A stretch of DNA of 64,000 nucleotides from Mycoplasmopsis gallinacea (lineage in GTDB: Bacteria; Bacillota_I; Bacilli_A; Mycoplasmatales; Metamycoplasmataceae), in NCBI RefSeq assembly GCF_012220205.1, contig NZ_CP047225.1:186001-250000 (forward strand), in the 5' to 3' direction. Below, in pieces: positions 1-10,780 of this stretch. Made by a program: the position numbers and the translations under genes. The notes beneath the pieces were generated by a model. The model worked only from the letters and a program-made list of their open reading frames with translations. It made no database searches and was not told where the DNA came from. Position 1 is the first letter of the stretch. Each line of letters starts with the position of its first letter.

Positions 1-1
1 T

Positions 2-184
2 AGCAATTGAAGCGCTACTTACCAAAATAGCTTCAGAAGCGAAGAGATGGTCTCTAGAGCTAACAATTTAATTACAGCTAGATGCGCTTTTGCAAGCAAT
101 GAATTAGGCCTTACAATGGTTGAAATTCTCTATGGAAAAGAAACTGCTAACCTTGTTTCTTTTGGGATGACAGGAAATAAATAA
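2..184 (+). CDS. C-terminal end of an unrecognised protein
   Basis: An open frame runs in from the left edge and ends at the TAA at 182-184, reading TGA as Trp. About 60 residues are visible, ending in GMTGNK, with a middle part containing RANNLITARCAFASNELG. I do not recognise the family. A strong hairpin terminator follows within a few bases, which supports a real gene end. The next gene, polC, converges from the other strand. Confidence 0.5.
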
Positions 185-187
185 TCA

Positions 188-226
188 AAAATGAGTATCC
201 TTTTATTCAAGGATACTCATTTTTTA
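188..226 (+). terminator. Rho-independent terminator of the partial gene
   Basis: A perfect 10-bp stem (191-200 pairs with 211-220) with a 10-base loop is followed by a T-run. It lies directly after the stop at 184. Confidence 0.85.
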
Positions 227-251
227 CTAAGTTTTGTGCTCTAGAAATTCC

Positions 252-316
252 CAAAGATGAATAGCTCTATATTATAGTGTTATTCATCATTTTAATTTCA
301 AAAGTATCATCCTTAA
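252..316 (+). mobile_element. Solo 3' end of an IS1634-like element (remnant)
   Basis: This stretch aligns over its whole length with the right end of the intact IS at 23203-23265: a hairpin, a spacer, then a degenerate terminal repeat. The arm GATGAATA pairs with TATTCATC, whereas the intact IS has GACGAATA pairing with TATTCGTC, so both arms changed together. No transposase sequence is left. It is a diverged relative, not a recent deletion of the local copies. Confidence 0.7.
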
Positions 317-363
317 TAAACTATTTCCTTATGCGTAGGAAAAATAGCATTAAAGAGAAATGA

Positions 364-3300
364 CTAAAACAATGTCATTTGATCTGTATCTTCTAGCTCG
401 TCTAAAACTCCCATTTCTTTTACAATTCCAAATAAAGTAGAGTTAATTCCAGATCTTTTTGCAAAGTCTTCTTTAGTTCGATATGGTTTTTCTTCTCTGG
501 CTATAATAATTTTTTCAGCCATAGCTCCACCTAAACCTTTAATTGCTGAAAATGGTGGGATTAACGCTTTGTTTTGATAATCAATAACTCACTCTTTATC
601 CAGTGATTTAGTTAATTGAATATTTGTAATCGTAAACCCTCTAGCATAAAGTTCTCTAGCACATTCAAGTGAGACAATAAGTTCTTCATCTTTAACTTTC
701 TTAGCACTAAGAGAGCTAAGTTCTTTTAATTTAGCATTAATTTTCTTAGCACCTGGGTCATTTGCCATTACAGTTACGTCAAATTCTTCTACCCTAGTGG
801 TTAAAAATGTTGCATAGTAAGCAAGTGGGTGATAAAGCTTGAATCACGCAATTCTTCAAGCCATTAAAACATATGCAGTGGCATGGGCTTTAGGGAACAT
901 ATAGGCAATTTTCTTCATACTTTCAATGTATCAATCAGGGACATCATGTTTTTTAAGTTCTGCTTCTTGCTCGCTTGAAACCCCTTTTCCTTTACGCACT
1001 TGCTCCATTACTTTAAATGAATAAAGTGGATCTACACCTTTATTAATTAAATAAACCATAATATCATCACGACAAGAAATAACATCTTTAATGGTCATAT
1101 TTTTTTCTTTAATAAGGGTTTGTGCATTGTTAGTTCACACATCAGTTCCATGTGAAAGCCCTGAAAGTGAAATTAAATCAGCAAAGCTAGTTGGAGCAGC
1201 TTCATTAAGCATTCTCCGTACGAAGTTAGTACCAAATTCAGGAATTCCAAGTGCACCAGTTTTTTCATCACCAATTTGACTTGGAGATATTCCAAGCTCT
1301 TTTGTAGAGCTAAATAACGACATAACTCTTGGATCTTTTTTCGGTATATCTTTTTTAACATCAATACCCGTTAATCTTTCAAGCATTCTAATTGCAGTTG
1401 GATCTAAGTGACCTAAAATATCTAATTTTAAGACATTATCGTGAATTGCGTGGAAATCAAAGTGGGTAGTTTTTCAATCTAAAGCAATATCATCAGCTGG
1501 GTAATTTGATGGTGTGAAATCTTCAACATCGTATTCTTTTGGAATAATGATAATTCCACCAGGGTGTTGCCCGGTTGTTCTTTTAACCCCTTCAATTTTA
1601 GTTGAAAGGAAATCAATGTAAGTTGAAGAATAAGGTAATCCATATTCTTCAACAGCTTTTTTAATATAACCATAAGCAGTCTTGTTTTTAATTGTCGAAA
1701 TTGTACCAGCTCTAAAAGTGTGTGATTCACCAAAAAGTCTTTTAATTTCGTTGTGAATTTCACCTTGGTATTCTCCTGAGAAGTTTAAATCGATATCAGG
1801 AACTTTATCTGCATTAAACCCAAGGAAGGTTTCAAATGGAATGGTGTGACCATCTTTATCCATTTTGGTTCCACATTTATCACAATCTTTATCATCTAAG
1901 TCAAACCCACTAGTTACAGTTGTATTTTCTACAAGCTCAAAACTCTTACAATTGCTGCAAATGTAATGCGGCGGAAGTGGATTAACTTCAGTAATCCCTG
2001 ATAAAGTAGCTACTAATGAAGAGCCAACACTACCACGACTACCTACTAAATAACCATTATCAAGACTCTTTTTAACTAAAATATGTGAAATTCAGTAAAT
2101 AACGTCAAAACCGTATTTTAAAATTGGTTCAATTTCTTTTTTGATTCTTTCTTCTACAATTTTAGGTAATTTTTCACCATATTTTTCATGCGCTGTTTTG
2201 TAAACTAAATCTGGTAATTTAGACTTAGAATTATCGAAAATAGGTGTGTACAAGTCTTTTTTGATAACTTCAATGTTATCTTCAATCATCTGGTCAATTT
2301 TATGTGTATTTTCAATAACTACTTCGTTAATATCATCAAGATTTCCTAAGAAGGTAAAAGCTTGCTTCATTTCTTTAGTAGTTAAAAAATGAAGTTGTGG
2401 GATTTTTAAAGTCCCTTCTGCCGCTTTTTGGTAGTTAAATAAAAAGTGAGGTACGTTACCAATTCCTTTAGCATACACAAGTGGTTTAAAGAATTCTCGA
2501 TGTTCTTTTCTTTCATATCTTGCATCGCTAATAGCTACAGGTGTTTTTCCAAGTGATTTAGCCTTTTTATATAGGTTTTTTAGGCTTATTTCAATTTGCT
2601 CGCGACTAAATCCATCATCTGTAATTAAGTGTTCTAAGCTATTTGGATGTGGAATTTCCACATAATCAAACTTGCTAATAATGAGATCTACATTATCCTC
2701 GCTTGAATATAAAACTGCATCAATTAATGGACTTCTAACCCCTCCTGAACCAATTAAAATGCCTTCAACACCTATTAAATCTTGATAGAAAATTTTAGGA
2801 CCTTTGAAATATCTTTGAGTCAGTGAAAGAGTAACTAATTTGAATAGGTTTTTAAGTCCAATTTGATTTTTGACAAGAACAGTAATTTGATCTGGTCTTG
2901 TTTTTTCATAAACTGCTTTAGATTTGTAATTGTAAAGCTGATCTAAATCGTTAATGTCCATTTCTTTGAATTTATTAATAGATTTAATTCATGCTTGTGC
3001 AAGAACGTCCGCGTCATAATCAGCACGGTGAGCTACGTTTGAATCATATAAAACACCTAAGTTAGAACAAAAATCACCAAGTGAGTGTTTTGATTTTTCT
3101 TGGAATAAAATCCTACTTACCATAAGTGAGTCAATATAGACTGTATTTGGATAAGGAATGTTATTTTGCTTGAACTTTTCTAAAATGAAGTTCATATCGA
3201 ATTTAGCATTGTGAGCAATTGCAATCCGGTTATTCAAAATGTCATAAATTTTTTGTAAACCTTCTTGAAGTTCAAGACCTTCTTTTTCAAGCATTTGGTC

Positions 3301-4728
3301 AGTAATTTTAGTAAGTCCAACAGTAAAAGCGGAAAGTTTTTCGCTTGCTTTAATGAAAAATTGGAATTTTTCAGCTATCATTCCATTTCTTACAATTGAA
3401 CCCCCAAATTCGATAATTTCACCAAAAGTTGCTGAAAGACTAGTGGTTTCAATATCGAAAGCAATATATTCGTTAGCTTCTAAAAGAGAGTTTTGGTATT
3501 CATTTAAAATCGCTCTATGATTCTCATCAATAACACTAAAACTTACTCCGTAAATAGGTTTGATCCCTTCTTTTTTAGCGCTTGCAAAGAATTTAGGGAA
3601 AGATTGCACGCTGTTTGAATCCACAATTGCTACTGATTTATGTCCGTATTTTTTAGCAAGCTCAACAATTTCGTTAGCTTCCATAATTCCGTCCATAACA
3701 TTCATTTTACTTTTAGTATTTAGTTCAATTCTTTTTACTTCTTCATCATCACTAATTTCTGAAATGATATCATCATAAGGTTTTAAGAAACTAACTTTAA
3801 TGTTTTTTGTGCTTGTATCATAGCTCCGATTATCAAGCATTCCATAAACATCAACACTTTGACCTACTTTAAAAATTTCATCATCTTTGAGCGGTTCATT
3901 TCTAAAATAAGTTAAAGAAATAGCATCTTTATAATCAGTGACGCTATATTTATAGATAAAAAAGGTTCCCCGATCAATGAGCTCATATTTATAAATCAAC
4001 CCTTGAAAATTTACATAATAATTATCAGGAATATCTTCCAGTTTATTGATTTCACTAATTGTCACAGGGATATAGTTTTGATTTTTAAGCCTTGCATTGT
4101 AATTTGAAAATCTTTTGGTTCTTGCAACTTTAGATTCAAAAGAATCTTCTTCAAATTTATTATTTTGCTCCATTTCTTTAATTAATGACGAAAGATTTTT
4201 GTGCTCAAGCTCTCTAGCTGGAGTTTCAAAATAAACAATTTCTAAATCGAATTTGTTTATTCCATAAAAATACATTTTGTCTTTAATTAACTCTTCAATA
4301 TCGTGCAGAAGAAGCGGATCATTAATAAAACTTTGCTTAATTACTCATTTTTGAGCTCCTGATTTAAATTCTCAAGAATTAAGGTTAATAATGCTCTTTG
4401 TGAAATCTTTAAAGCAGTTAGTTTCACGAATGATTTCTTTTAAATAATTCTTAATTTCAGGCTCTTCAATTGAGTAATTAAGAATTTCAAAATGAGGCTC
4501 TATTAAAAACCCTCTTGATTCACCATAGTAGCTCATTTTAGCTAATAAAATCGAAAAATCATTGATTTTTGGTAAATACGGGATTGTAAAAGTGATGTCC
4601 ATTCTTTTATCTTTTTCATAAAAAATAACATCTTTAATTCTTGTTTCTTTAAGTGACTCAAGTGTATTTAAACTAATTTCTTGAGCAAAGCTAGAGAAAT
4701 TTTTATGTGTATAAAAAGCTTTGTACAT
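364..4728 (-). CDS. polC: DNA polymerase III alpha subunit, PolC type
   Basis: This is the replicative DNA polymerase of low-GC Gram-positives, with built-in 3'-5' proofreading. At 1454 residues it has the normal PolC length. In order, it has an N-terminal OB-type region, the start of the PHP domain, the inserted DnaQ-like exonuclease (FDIETTS, later IAHNAKFD), the rest of PHP, a four-cysteine zinc knuckle (CSNC and CDKC, about 1900-1960 on the plus strand), the palm with [11 protein letters not shown], and the C-terminal end [18 protein letters not shown]. The frame is continuous when TGA is Trp. The start at 4728 is chosen because AGGGGTGG lies 5-6 bases upstream; the longer frame to 4752 would bury this site. 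The gene lies 10 bases after cdsA and is probably cotranscribed with it. Confidence 0.97.
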
Positions 4729-4738
4729 AAATCCACCC

Positions 4739-5770
4739 CTAAATAGTTGCAAAAATCATAATTAAACTTCAAAAACAAAACACAGTAGCTATGCTATCTA
4801 AGCGATCAAGCACTCCTCCATGTCCTTTTAATATAGAAGAAAAGTCCTTAATTTCACATCATCTTTTCACAATTGAGAAATATAAATCACCAAAAAGTGC
4901 AATCAAAGGTGCAAACACTAAAAATGAATTAAAAGTAATTACATATTTAGTCCCTGAAGTAAAGAATAATGAATACGGGTTTTCTTCCCCTTTGAAAATT
5001 TCTTTGGTTCCAAAAATAAGGACAAGTGCACCTACAAAAGAAAGTACATATCCAACAATAGCTCCTTCTCAAGTTTTTTTAGGGCTAACTGCAGGTGCTA
5101 ATTTTTTCTCAAAGAATTTGTGCCCAAGAAGCACTCCTCCAAAAAATCCACCCATGTCATAGAATGTAGAAATAAGAATAAAAAGAATAATAAAAATCAT
5201 TCCTGTTTTAGTGCTTAAAAGAGCAAATAGTGTCTTAATAAAAGCAAATAAAATAAATAGTGAAAGCATAAATGAAATTGATTTATTTACTAAATTTCCT
5301 AAAATTGCTTGTCTTCTGAGCATTGCATATCTAATTATAAAAAATGATAATCCGCCTAAAAGAGGAATTAAAAAGATGGTAAAGTCTTTATTAATAATCT
5401 CTGTAAAAATAGATGTAATTTGCTGTTTTTCAAGTCCAATAAGAATATCTTTAGTCTTTCCAAATCATAGTTTGTTTGTGTAATCTGGACTAACAAAAAG
5501 TAGCCCTAGTAAAATTACTGCAAAAATGATGCTCACATATAGATTTTCAAGATATGCTCTTGTGAGTTCAAAAAAGATTCATCCAATTAAAATTGATGAA
5601 ATAATGATTGAAGGAATTCTTAATGCTAAAAATCCATTTCCTACTAAATCATAGTGATAAAAGGAAATTCTTAAGAGGGTAAATAACCCTATAAAAACTG
5701 CTACCATTACAATTGAAGGAATAAGTCTTCCCATTAAAAAGTCTTTATTTTTTAACTTACTAAAATTCAT
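4739..5770 (-). CDS. cdsA: Phosphatidate cytidylyltransferase (CDP-diglyceride synthase)
   Basis: The enzyme makes CDP-diacylglycerol from phosphatidic acid and CTP in the membrane, the branch point to phosphatidylglycerol and cardiolipin. The protein is 343 residues with many hydrophobic helices. The C-terminal family signature is clear: SIVKRWCEIKDFSSILKGHG followed by GVLDRLDS, carrying the conserved K-D-..-HGG-..-DR-D pattern. It is longer than the roughly 260-residue core family because of an N-terminal hydrophobic extension. It lies just upstream of polC and probably drives it. No Shine-Dalgarno is seen; a TATAAT box ends 6 bases before the ATG. Confidence 0.93.
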
Positions 5771-5776
5771 ATAATG

Positions 5777-5782
5777 ATTATA
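5777..5782 (-). promoter_or_regulatory. -10 box of cdsA-polC, probably leaderless
   Basis: TATAAT on the minus strand ends 6 bases before the cdsA ATG at 5770, so transcription should begin at or next to the start codon. Confidence 0.55.
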
Positions 5783-5842
5783 TGATATTTGAATAAAAAA
5801 GTTTTAAATTAGCTCATTTGCTATTGTTTCGCTTTTTAAATG

Positions 5843-5908
5843 TTAATTTTTAACTATTCGATAATATAAAGGTGCAAATTATATATAACTTGAGTAGTTA
5901 AAAATTAA
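5843..5908. repeat. Long inverted repeat in the leader of the gene at 5927
   Basis: A 17-bp stem with one G-U pair (5843-5859 with 5892-5908; core TTAATTTTTAACTA / TAGTTAAAAATTAA perfect over 14 bp) encloses 32 bases. It ends 18 bases before the ATG at 5927, just upstream of the ribosome site AAAGAGGTG. It could be a transcript hairpin or an operator pair. Confidence 0.6.
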
Positions 5909-6298
5909 GATAAAGAGGTGAGAAAGATGAGAAAAAAGATAAGCGAAAAAGGTACAGCTTTTAAAAAGTTAGTTAAAAATGTTTTTAACCTGTTGCTATA
6001 GCAATTCTTGTTGTTGTTATTGTTGCAATTATAGGCTTTATTGTATGAGGTGCATATAATGCTGATTGAAACTTTTCAAAAGTCAATTATGTAGCAATAT
6101 TTGCTGGTTGATTAGGTGGAAGTTTAATTGGAGGTTACATTCTTCTTGCTGCTGCTTATTTCGGATTAAGATACACAGTGTATAAAGGTCACTTCATTAT
6201 AGAAGTAGAAAAATCAGTACATCAATTTGTTTTAGAACCTTTAACTGAATTCTTTGATAGTAAAGAAAGCAAATTTAGAGAATTCTGTGTCAAAGATA

Positions 6299-6551
6299 AA
6301 AAAGTAAGGGTAAGCAATAAATTAACTCAAGAAAAAATTCACACCGCTTCTAATACAGTCAAAAACTCACAAGAAACAGTTGCAGCCCAAGGAAAAGGAG
6401 ATTTTAATAGGCTAAGACTTGGTTTTGCCCAAGAAAATCCCAGTGGGGTTGAAGATACCAATAACAGCCTTGTTGTTCAAAAAGATGCTAATTCAACTAT
6501 TGTTGCTAAAGAAAAATCTAGTGGTACATCTTCAGGCGCAAGCAATATACT
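6299..6551 (+). repeat. Left copy of a 253-bp target duplication
   Basis: Bases 6299-6551 recur at 8424-8676, directly abutting both ends of the IS. The copies start AAAAAGTAAGGG and end GCAATATACT; no difference was seen on reading. Confidence 0.9.
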
Positions 6552-8423
6552 CCTAAGTTTGACACTTTTAAAACTTAAAACGACGAATAACCCTACAATA
6601 TAGAGCTATTCGTCGTTTTTATATCACAATTCCTATATAGTAAATTTTACGTCTTCACATTTACCAATAGTTTCAATTGGTTTAAGTCCAAGAACTTTTA
6701 ATATAGTTTTGAACTCTTCAGATTCTTCTGATTTAATATAAGTATTTATTTCTGGGATAATTGATAATTTTTGATTTTTAATTGATTCAATTATTTTATT
6801 CGTAGGAAGCGGATAACCACAATATTCAAGAACAAATTCTAAATATCTTTGAATCGTGAGTGCAAGGAAGCAAATTAAAAAATGTCCTTTGATTGTCTTT
6901 TCAGTTGAAAGATAAATTGGTCTTACTTCAAAGTTTGTTTTCATCACTCTAAAACTTTCTTCTATTTTTCAAAGTTTTGAATATTGTTCAATAATTTCCA
7001 TTTCATCCATATCTTCATGAGATGTTAAAATTCCATAAAATCCATCTGCGGCTTCATCTTTCAAAATCGCTTGATGATCTAACTCAACTTCGTTAGCTGA
7101 AAGTTTTAAATACTTCTTACCACCTCTTTTCATTTCTGATTTTATAGCTGATAAATTGAGTAATTTTTCAGCTTTTTTAATAAGTCTTTCACGATCTTTT
7201 TTATCTTTTCTTTGTCTCTTTCCAGAGAAAGTTAAAATCAGTTTATTGTCAATTTCATAAAAGGTATTATTAGATTTAAAAAGCTCTTTGTGATCTTGTT
7301 TTTTCACACTGAATTCTTCATACATCATTTTATATGTATCAAGATCATAAATTCCTTCAATTTTATTTTCTTTACCTTTGATTTTGTAAGCCATTATGTA
7401 ATCGTATCCTGCTTGTTTTATGGCTAATAAGTTACTTTTTGAGTTTAAACCTCTATCTGCAACAATAGTAATTTTATCTATACCTAAGTCTCTTTTTATA
7501 TTCTCTAAAACAGGTTTTAAAGTCAAGAAATCAGATGTGTTTCCAGGGAATAAATCATAATAAATCGGTATTCCCATATCGTCGATTAAAAGACCTAAAA
7601 CAACTTGAGTTTGGTTAACTTTATTGTCTTTTGAAAAACCAAATTTTCTAAGTTCATCAGGTATAAAACTTTCAAAATAAACAGTTGTAACGTCATAGAA
7701 ACAGAATGTTAAATTTCTGTTAATTTTGTCTACAAATTGTTCATTTAAATGTTTTAAAATATCCGCTTTTTTATCCTGTAAAAACTCAAGTGATCTATAA
7801 ATGTCTTTCAAACTATCATCAAATTTGTATCAATATTTTTTAATTTTTTCAACTGAACTTCTTTTAGAAGATGGTTCTAAAATTCTTGTTAAAATTAGCA
7901 TTTTTGTAATTGATGCTAGGTCATATTTTGACCTACTATTTTTCTTTTGTAAGTCATTTAAGAAATTTGGTAATTCTAGATAATTTATGATTTCTTCGTA
8001 AACTAAATTTCCATATCCTTTAATTTCTGTTCCTTTAAATTTGTCCAATTTTAAAGAATTCATGATTTGTAAAATTTGTTCGTTTCTATCTTTTTGTTTT
8101 TGATTTTTCTTTGAACTAACAGATTCTTTTAATTCTTCAATGAAGTTTGGATTATCTTTTGTAAGATCTTCTAATTTACCTAAAAATTTTACTTCTCTAA
8201 TTTTTGGTTTTTTAGTTTCTTTATCTCAATATGATTCTACGATTCTTACATATTGTGTTTTATTCTTTTTGATGATTTGTACTGATGCCATAATTTGTCC
8301 TTTTTACCATATTATACCATATATTTACTATATATGAAATAAAAAAATAAAAAATTTCTTAATATATGTAATATATTAAGAAATTCAAAAAGTCTTAAAA
8401 AAGACCAAAGTGTCAAAGTTAGG
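6552..8423 (-). mobile_element. Complete IS1634-family insertion sequence, copy 1 (1872 bp)
   Basis: The ends are imperfect inverted repeats: CCTAAGTTTGACACTTT at the left and, on the other strand, CCTAACTTTGACACTTT at the right. One transposase gene fills it. A bidirectional hairpin terminator (6577-6620) follows the transposase stop. Length and protein are identical to copy 2 at 21394-23265, in opposite orientation, so transposition is recent. It is flanked by a 253-bp direct repeat. Unusually long and variable target duplications are known for IS1634 of Mycoplasma mycoides. Confidence 0.93.
6633..8291 (-). CDS. IS1634-family DDE transposase, copy 1
   Basis: The protein has 552 residues and belongs to the IS4/IS1634 superfamily. 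The presumed catalytic residues are Asp200 in FYDVTTVYF, Asp279 in VADRGLNSKS, and Glu444/445 in KIEESFRVMK, which fits the Y-..-E-..-R-K type motif of this superfamily. It starts MASVQIIKKNKTQYVRIVES. The start is chosen because it lies just after the left-end promoter region and AAAAGGAC, a plausible ribosome site. Three TGA codons are Trp. The reading frame is intact and identical to copy 2, so it is probably active. Confidence 0.93.
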
Positions 8424-8676
8424 AAAAAGTAAGGGTAAGCAATAAATTAACTCAAGAAAAAATTCACACCGCTTCTAATACAGTCAAAAACTCACAAGAA
8501 ACAGTTGCAGCCCAAGGAAAAGGAGATTTTAATAGGCTAAGACTTGGTTTTGCCCAAGAAAATCCCAGTGGGGTTGAAGATACCAATAACAGCCTTGTTG
8601 TTCAAAAAGATGCTAATTCAACTATTGTTGCTAAAGAAAAATCTAGTGGTACATCTTCAGGCGCAAGCAATATACT
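8424..8676 (+). repeat. Right copy of the 253-bp target duplication
   Basis: Same sequence as 6299-6551. The host gene resumes unduplicated at 8677. Confidence 0.9.
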
Positions 8677-9473
8677 TCTAAAAAATAATGACTTTGACCA
8701 AAAAATGAAGTAAAAAATATTGAGAAAATTGAATATGAATTAGCAGAGATGAATCTTGAACTAGAAGATGTAAGAGATAAATTGATTCAAGTTGTATTCA
8801 ATAAAATTAAAGATCGTTATAGCGAGTAGCACTTATTAAACATTATGAAGGTTTCTTAATTCTTCAAGATAAATATTTTAATGTAAAAGATGAAGAAAAT
8901 AATAATCCTAACTTTAAAAATAAAAATGTTATGATGTTCTCGAAAAGAAATGTTGAACCTGTAAAAGTAGAAGGTCTTGTTTCTGTTTATTCTTCAGACC
9001 TAGCACCTATTGTAAGAAACAAAGATAAAGAGCAAGATGAAAAAACGATGGATAAAGCTTTAAATAATTTATTAAGCAAGTATATTGTTTCATTAATGAA
9101 AAATTTAAATACTCTTAATGATGTTTTAGCAAATAAAGGAGATAAAAATTCTAACAATAAAAACGATAAAGGTAAAATTACTCCAGTGGCTTGACAAACA
9201 CTTCAAGATGTATCTAGAGCTTTATTAGATATTCACGATAAATAATTATTAACTTTATAATCCATTTCTTTATGAAATAGGTTTTTATTACAAGTTTGAA
9301 AGTTTTAAAATTTAAAAATAGAAAATAACTATTCATTTTTTAATACACTATTTGATATATGGTATCTTTATATTAATTATTAAAATAAATATCTCTTCAC
9401 AAAGGGATGCTGAATATTTGAATAAGTATATTTTATAAACAAACCATCATTGGAACTATTTTTGCAAAAAAAT

Positions 9474-9497
9474 TGAAAGCACATTTATATGCTTTAA
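9474..9497 (-). terminator. Terminator of the restriction-modification operon
   Basis: The stem AAAGCA/TGCTTT (9476-9481 and 9490-9495) is followed, on the minus strand, by CAATTTTTTT. It lies 15 bases after the HNH gene stop. The rest of 9246-9511 holds nothing I can identify. Confidence 0.55.
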
Positions 9498-9511
9498 TAA
9501 ATTTATGAAAA

Positions 9512-10780
9512 TTATCCCAATTTTTGGTGTATTTTTTCAATTAGTTGCTGTTGATCGTTTGTATTAAAAATTTTTATTGCAAATTTCAAAAACCTTTCTT
9601 TCTTTTCTATCATTTTTTTAATAATTTCTTTTTGATCCTCATCTCTTCCTTTGTTTTTACTTAAACACAAATGGCAAATTGGACATAATTTAATCAAATT
9701 TTCGATTACGTCAAATTCATAACCATTTTTGAATGAAATGCCGTGATGAACTTCTAAATATAGAAAACCATCTTTTTTCATAAATGTTCTATCTTCTAAA
9801 TTGTATTTATCCCCACAACCCACACATATATTTTCATCATTTTTATACACAATGTCACGAATAAATTTACTTCTTACTTTTTTGCTTTCTAATAGATCAC
9901 TTTCTATTTTAAATTTATATTCTTCTCTAAGGTTTTGAATTTCCTTATTGTTTAATTCTCTATTGTAAATATCAGAAAGATAAGAATTTAATCTATTTAT
10001 GGTTTTACTTTTGCTAATTTTAAAATTTGAAAATTCAAAAAATGAATAGTTATCTTTCTTGATAGATTTTGCATTAAAAACATTTTCAATAATGTTAATT
10101 TTGTATGGATTTGTAAAGCCCACAATTGAACTGTATCACAACAGATTTATTCTTAGTTGTGTATTTCTTTTTTTACCATTAATATATTGTTTTTGTAGCT
10201 CTCTAAAATTTAAATTAATTAAATTTAGAGGTATGTTTAAAATGTCTATTATGATTTGAATTTTTCGTCCACTTTCTACTGAACTAAAAAAATAATCTAT
10301 GCTTAAAAAGTTTAACTTTTCATCGACGCTTCCTCTTAGTTCGAAAAACCCAGTTAAAAATTCTCTTTTTTCATTTGTTATTTCTTCATCTTTATACATT
10401 TTGTTTTCTGATATAAATTTGATAAAAAGATCATATTCAAATGTTTTTAAATCAAGATTTAAATCATTTTCTAAAACAAAAACAGATGACATATTAGAAT
10501 TGTTTATAACAAAACTATTATCAAAATTATTTTTGAAATTTTCTAAAATAGTTCAATAAGGATATTCTCCTGATAAATCGTTAAGTTTATTTCTGTATTC
10601 TACTGCAATTTCTTTAAATTCATCATCAGTAAATGTTGATTTTTTTGATTGTTTAAAGGTGGAAATTGTAAAAATATATTGATTATTTTTAGAAAAAATG
10701 GTTCTACTTAAAAATGAACCAAATAAAAATGGTGTAATTTTTTTAGATTTTAAAAATTCACTTACTTTAATTATGTTCAT
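9512..10780 (-). CDS. HNH restriction endonuclease, partner of the fused methyltransferase
   Basis: The protein is 422 residues and continuous through two TGA Trp codons. The C-terminal third carries a zinc-type HNH module: CVGCGDKYN, then LEVHHGISFKNGYEF, an Asn in IENLIKLCPICHLCLSKNKG. Four cysteines form two C-x2-C pairs and the double His is the catalytic site. The N-terminal 230 residues have no recognised motif and presumably bind the target DNA. The start overlaps the last 14 bases of the methyltransferase gene, so the two are translationally linked. HNH enzymes paired with one m5C and one m6A methyltransferase are known for the type IIS systems HphI and MnlI, so an asymmetric target is likely. 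The target itself cannot be read from the sequence. Confidence 0.82.

Larger units (their letters stand above)
5927..9245 (+). pseudogene. Decayed membrane-protein gene split by an IS1634-family element
   Basis: A good ribosome site (AAAGAGGTGAG) precedes ATG 5927. The frame starts MRKKISEKGTAFKKLVKN and breaks near 5990 by loss of one base. The corrected frame gives two strong membrane helices (about 5995-6050 and 6090-6175), then a charged domain (VYKGHFIIEVEKSVHQ) and a Thr/Ser/Asn-rich linker. The IS at 6552-8423 sits in the linker. After it the frame breaks twice more, near 8703 and 8828, before a helical C-terminal domain ending LLDIHDK at 9245. The ancestral protein was roughly 480 residues with cytoplasmic coiled parts. 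I do not recognise the family. Three frameshifts independent of the IS indicate it was already dead or is poorly sequenced. Confidence 0.75.

Noticed and set aside
3560-3778. 72-codon plus-strand frame inside polC
   Set aside because: It is a shadow of the intact polC frame, with no ribosome site and no recognisable protein.
6299-8676. CRISPR or tandem repeat interpretation of the 253-bp duplication
   Set aside because: Only two copies, exactly bracketing an IS; a target duplication explains it fully.
10136-10492. Separate small genes within the HNH endonuclease
   Set aside because: The breaks are TGA codons, read as Trp here; the frame is continuous from 10780 to 9512.
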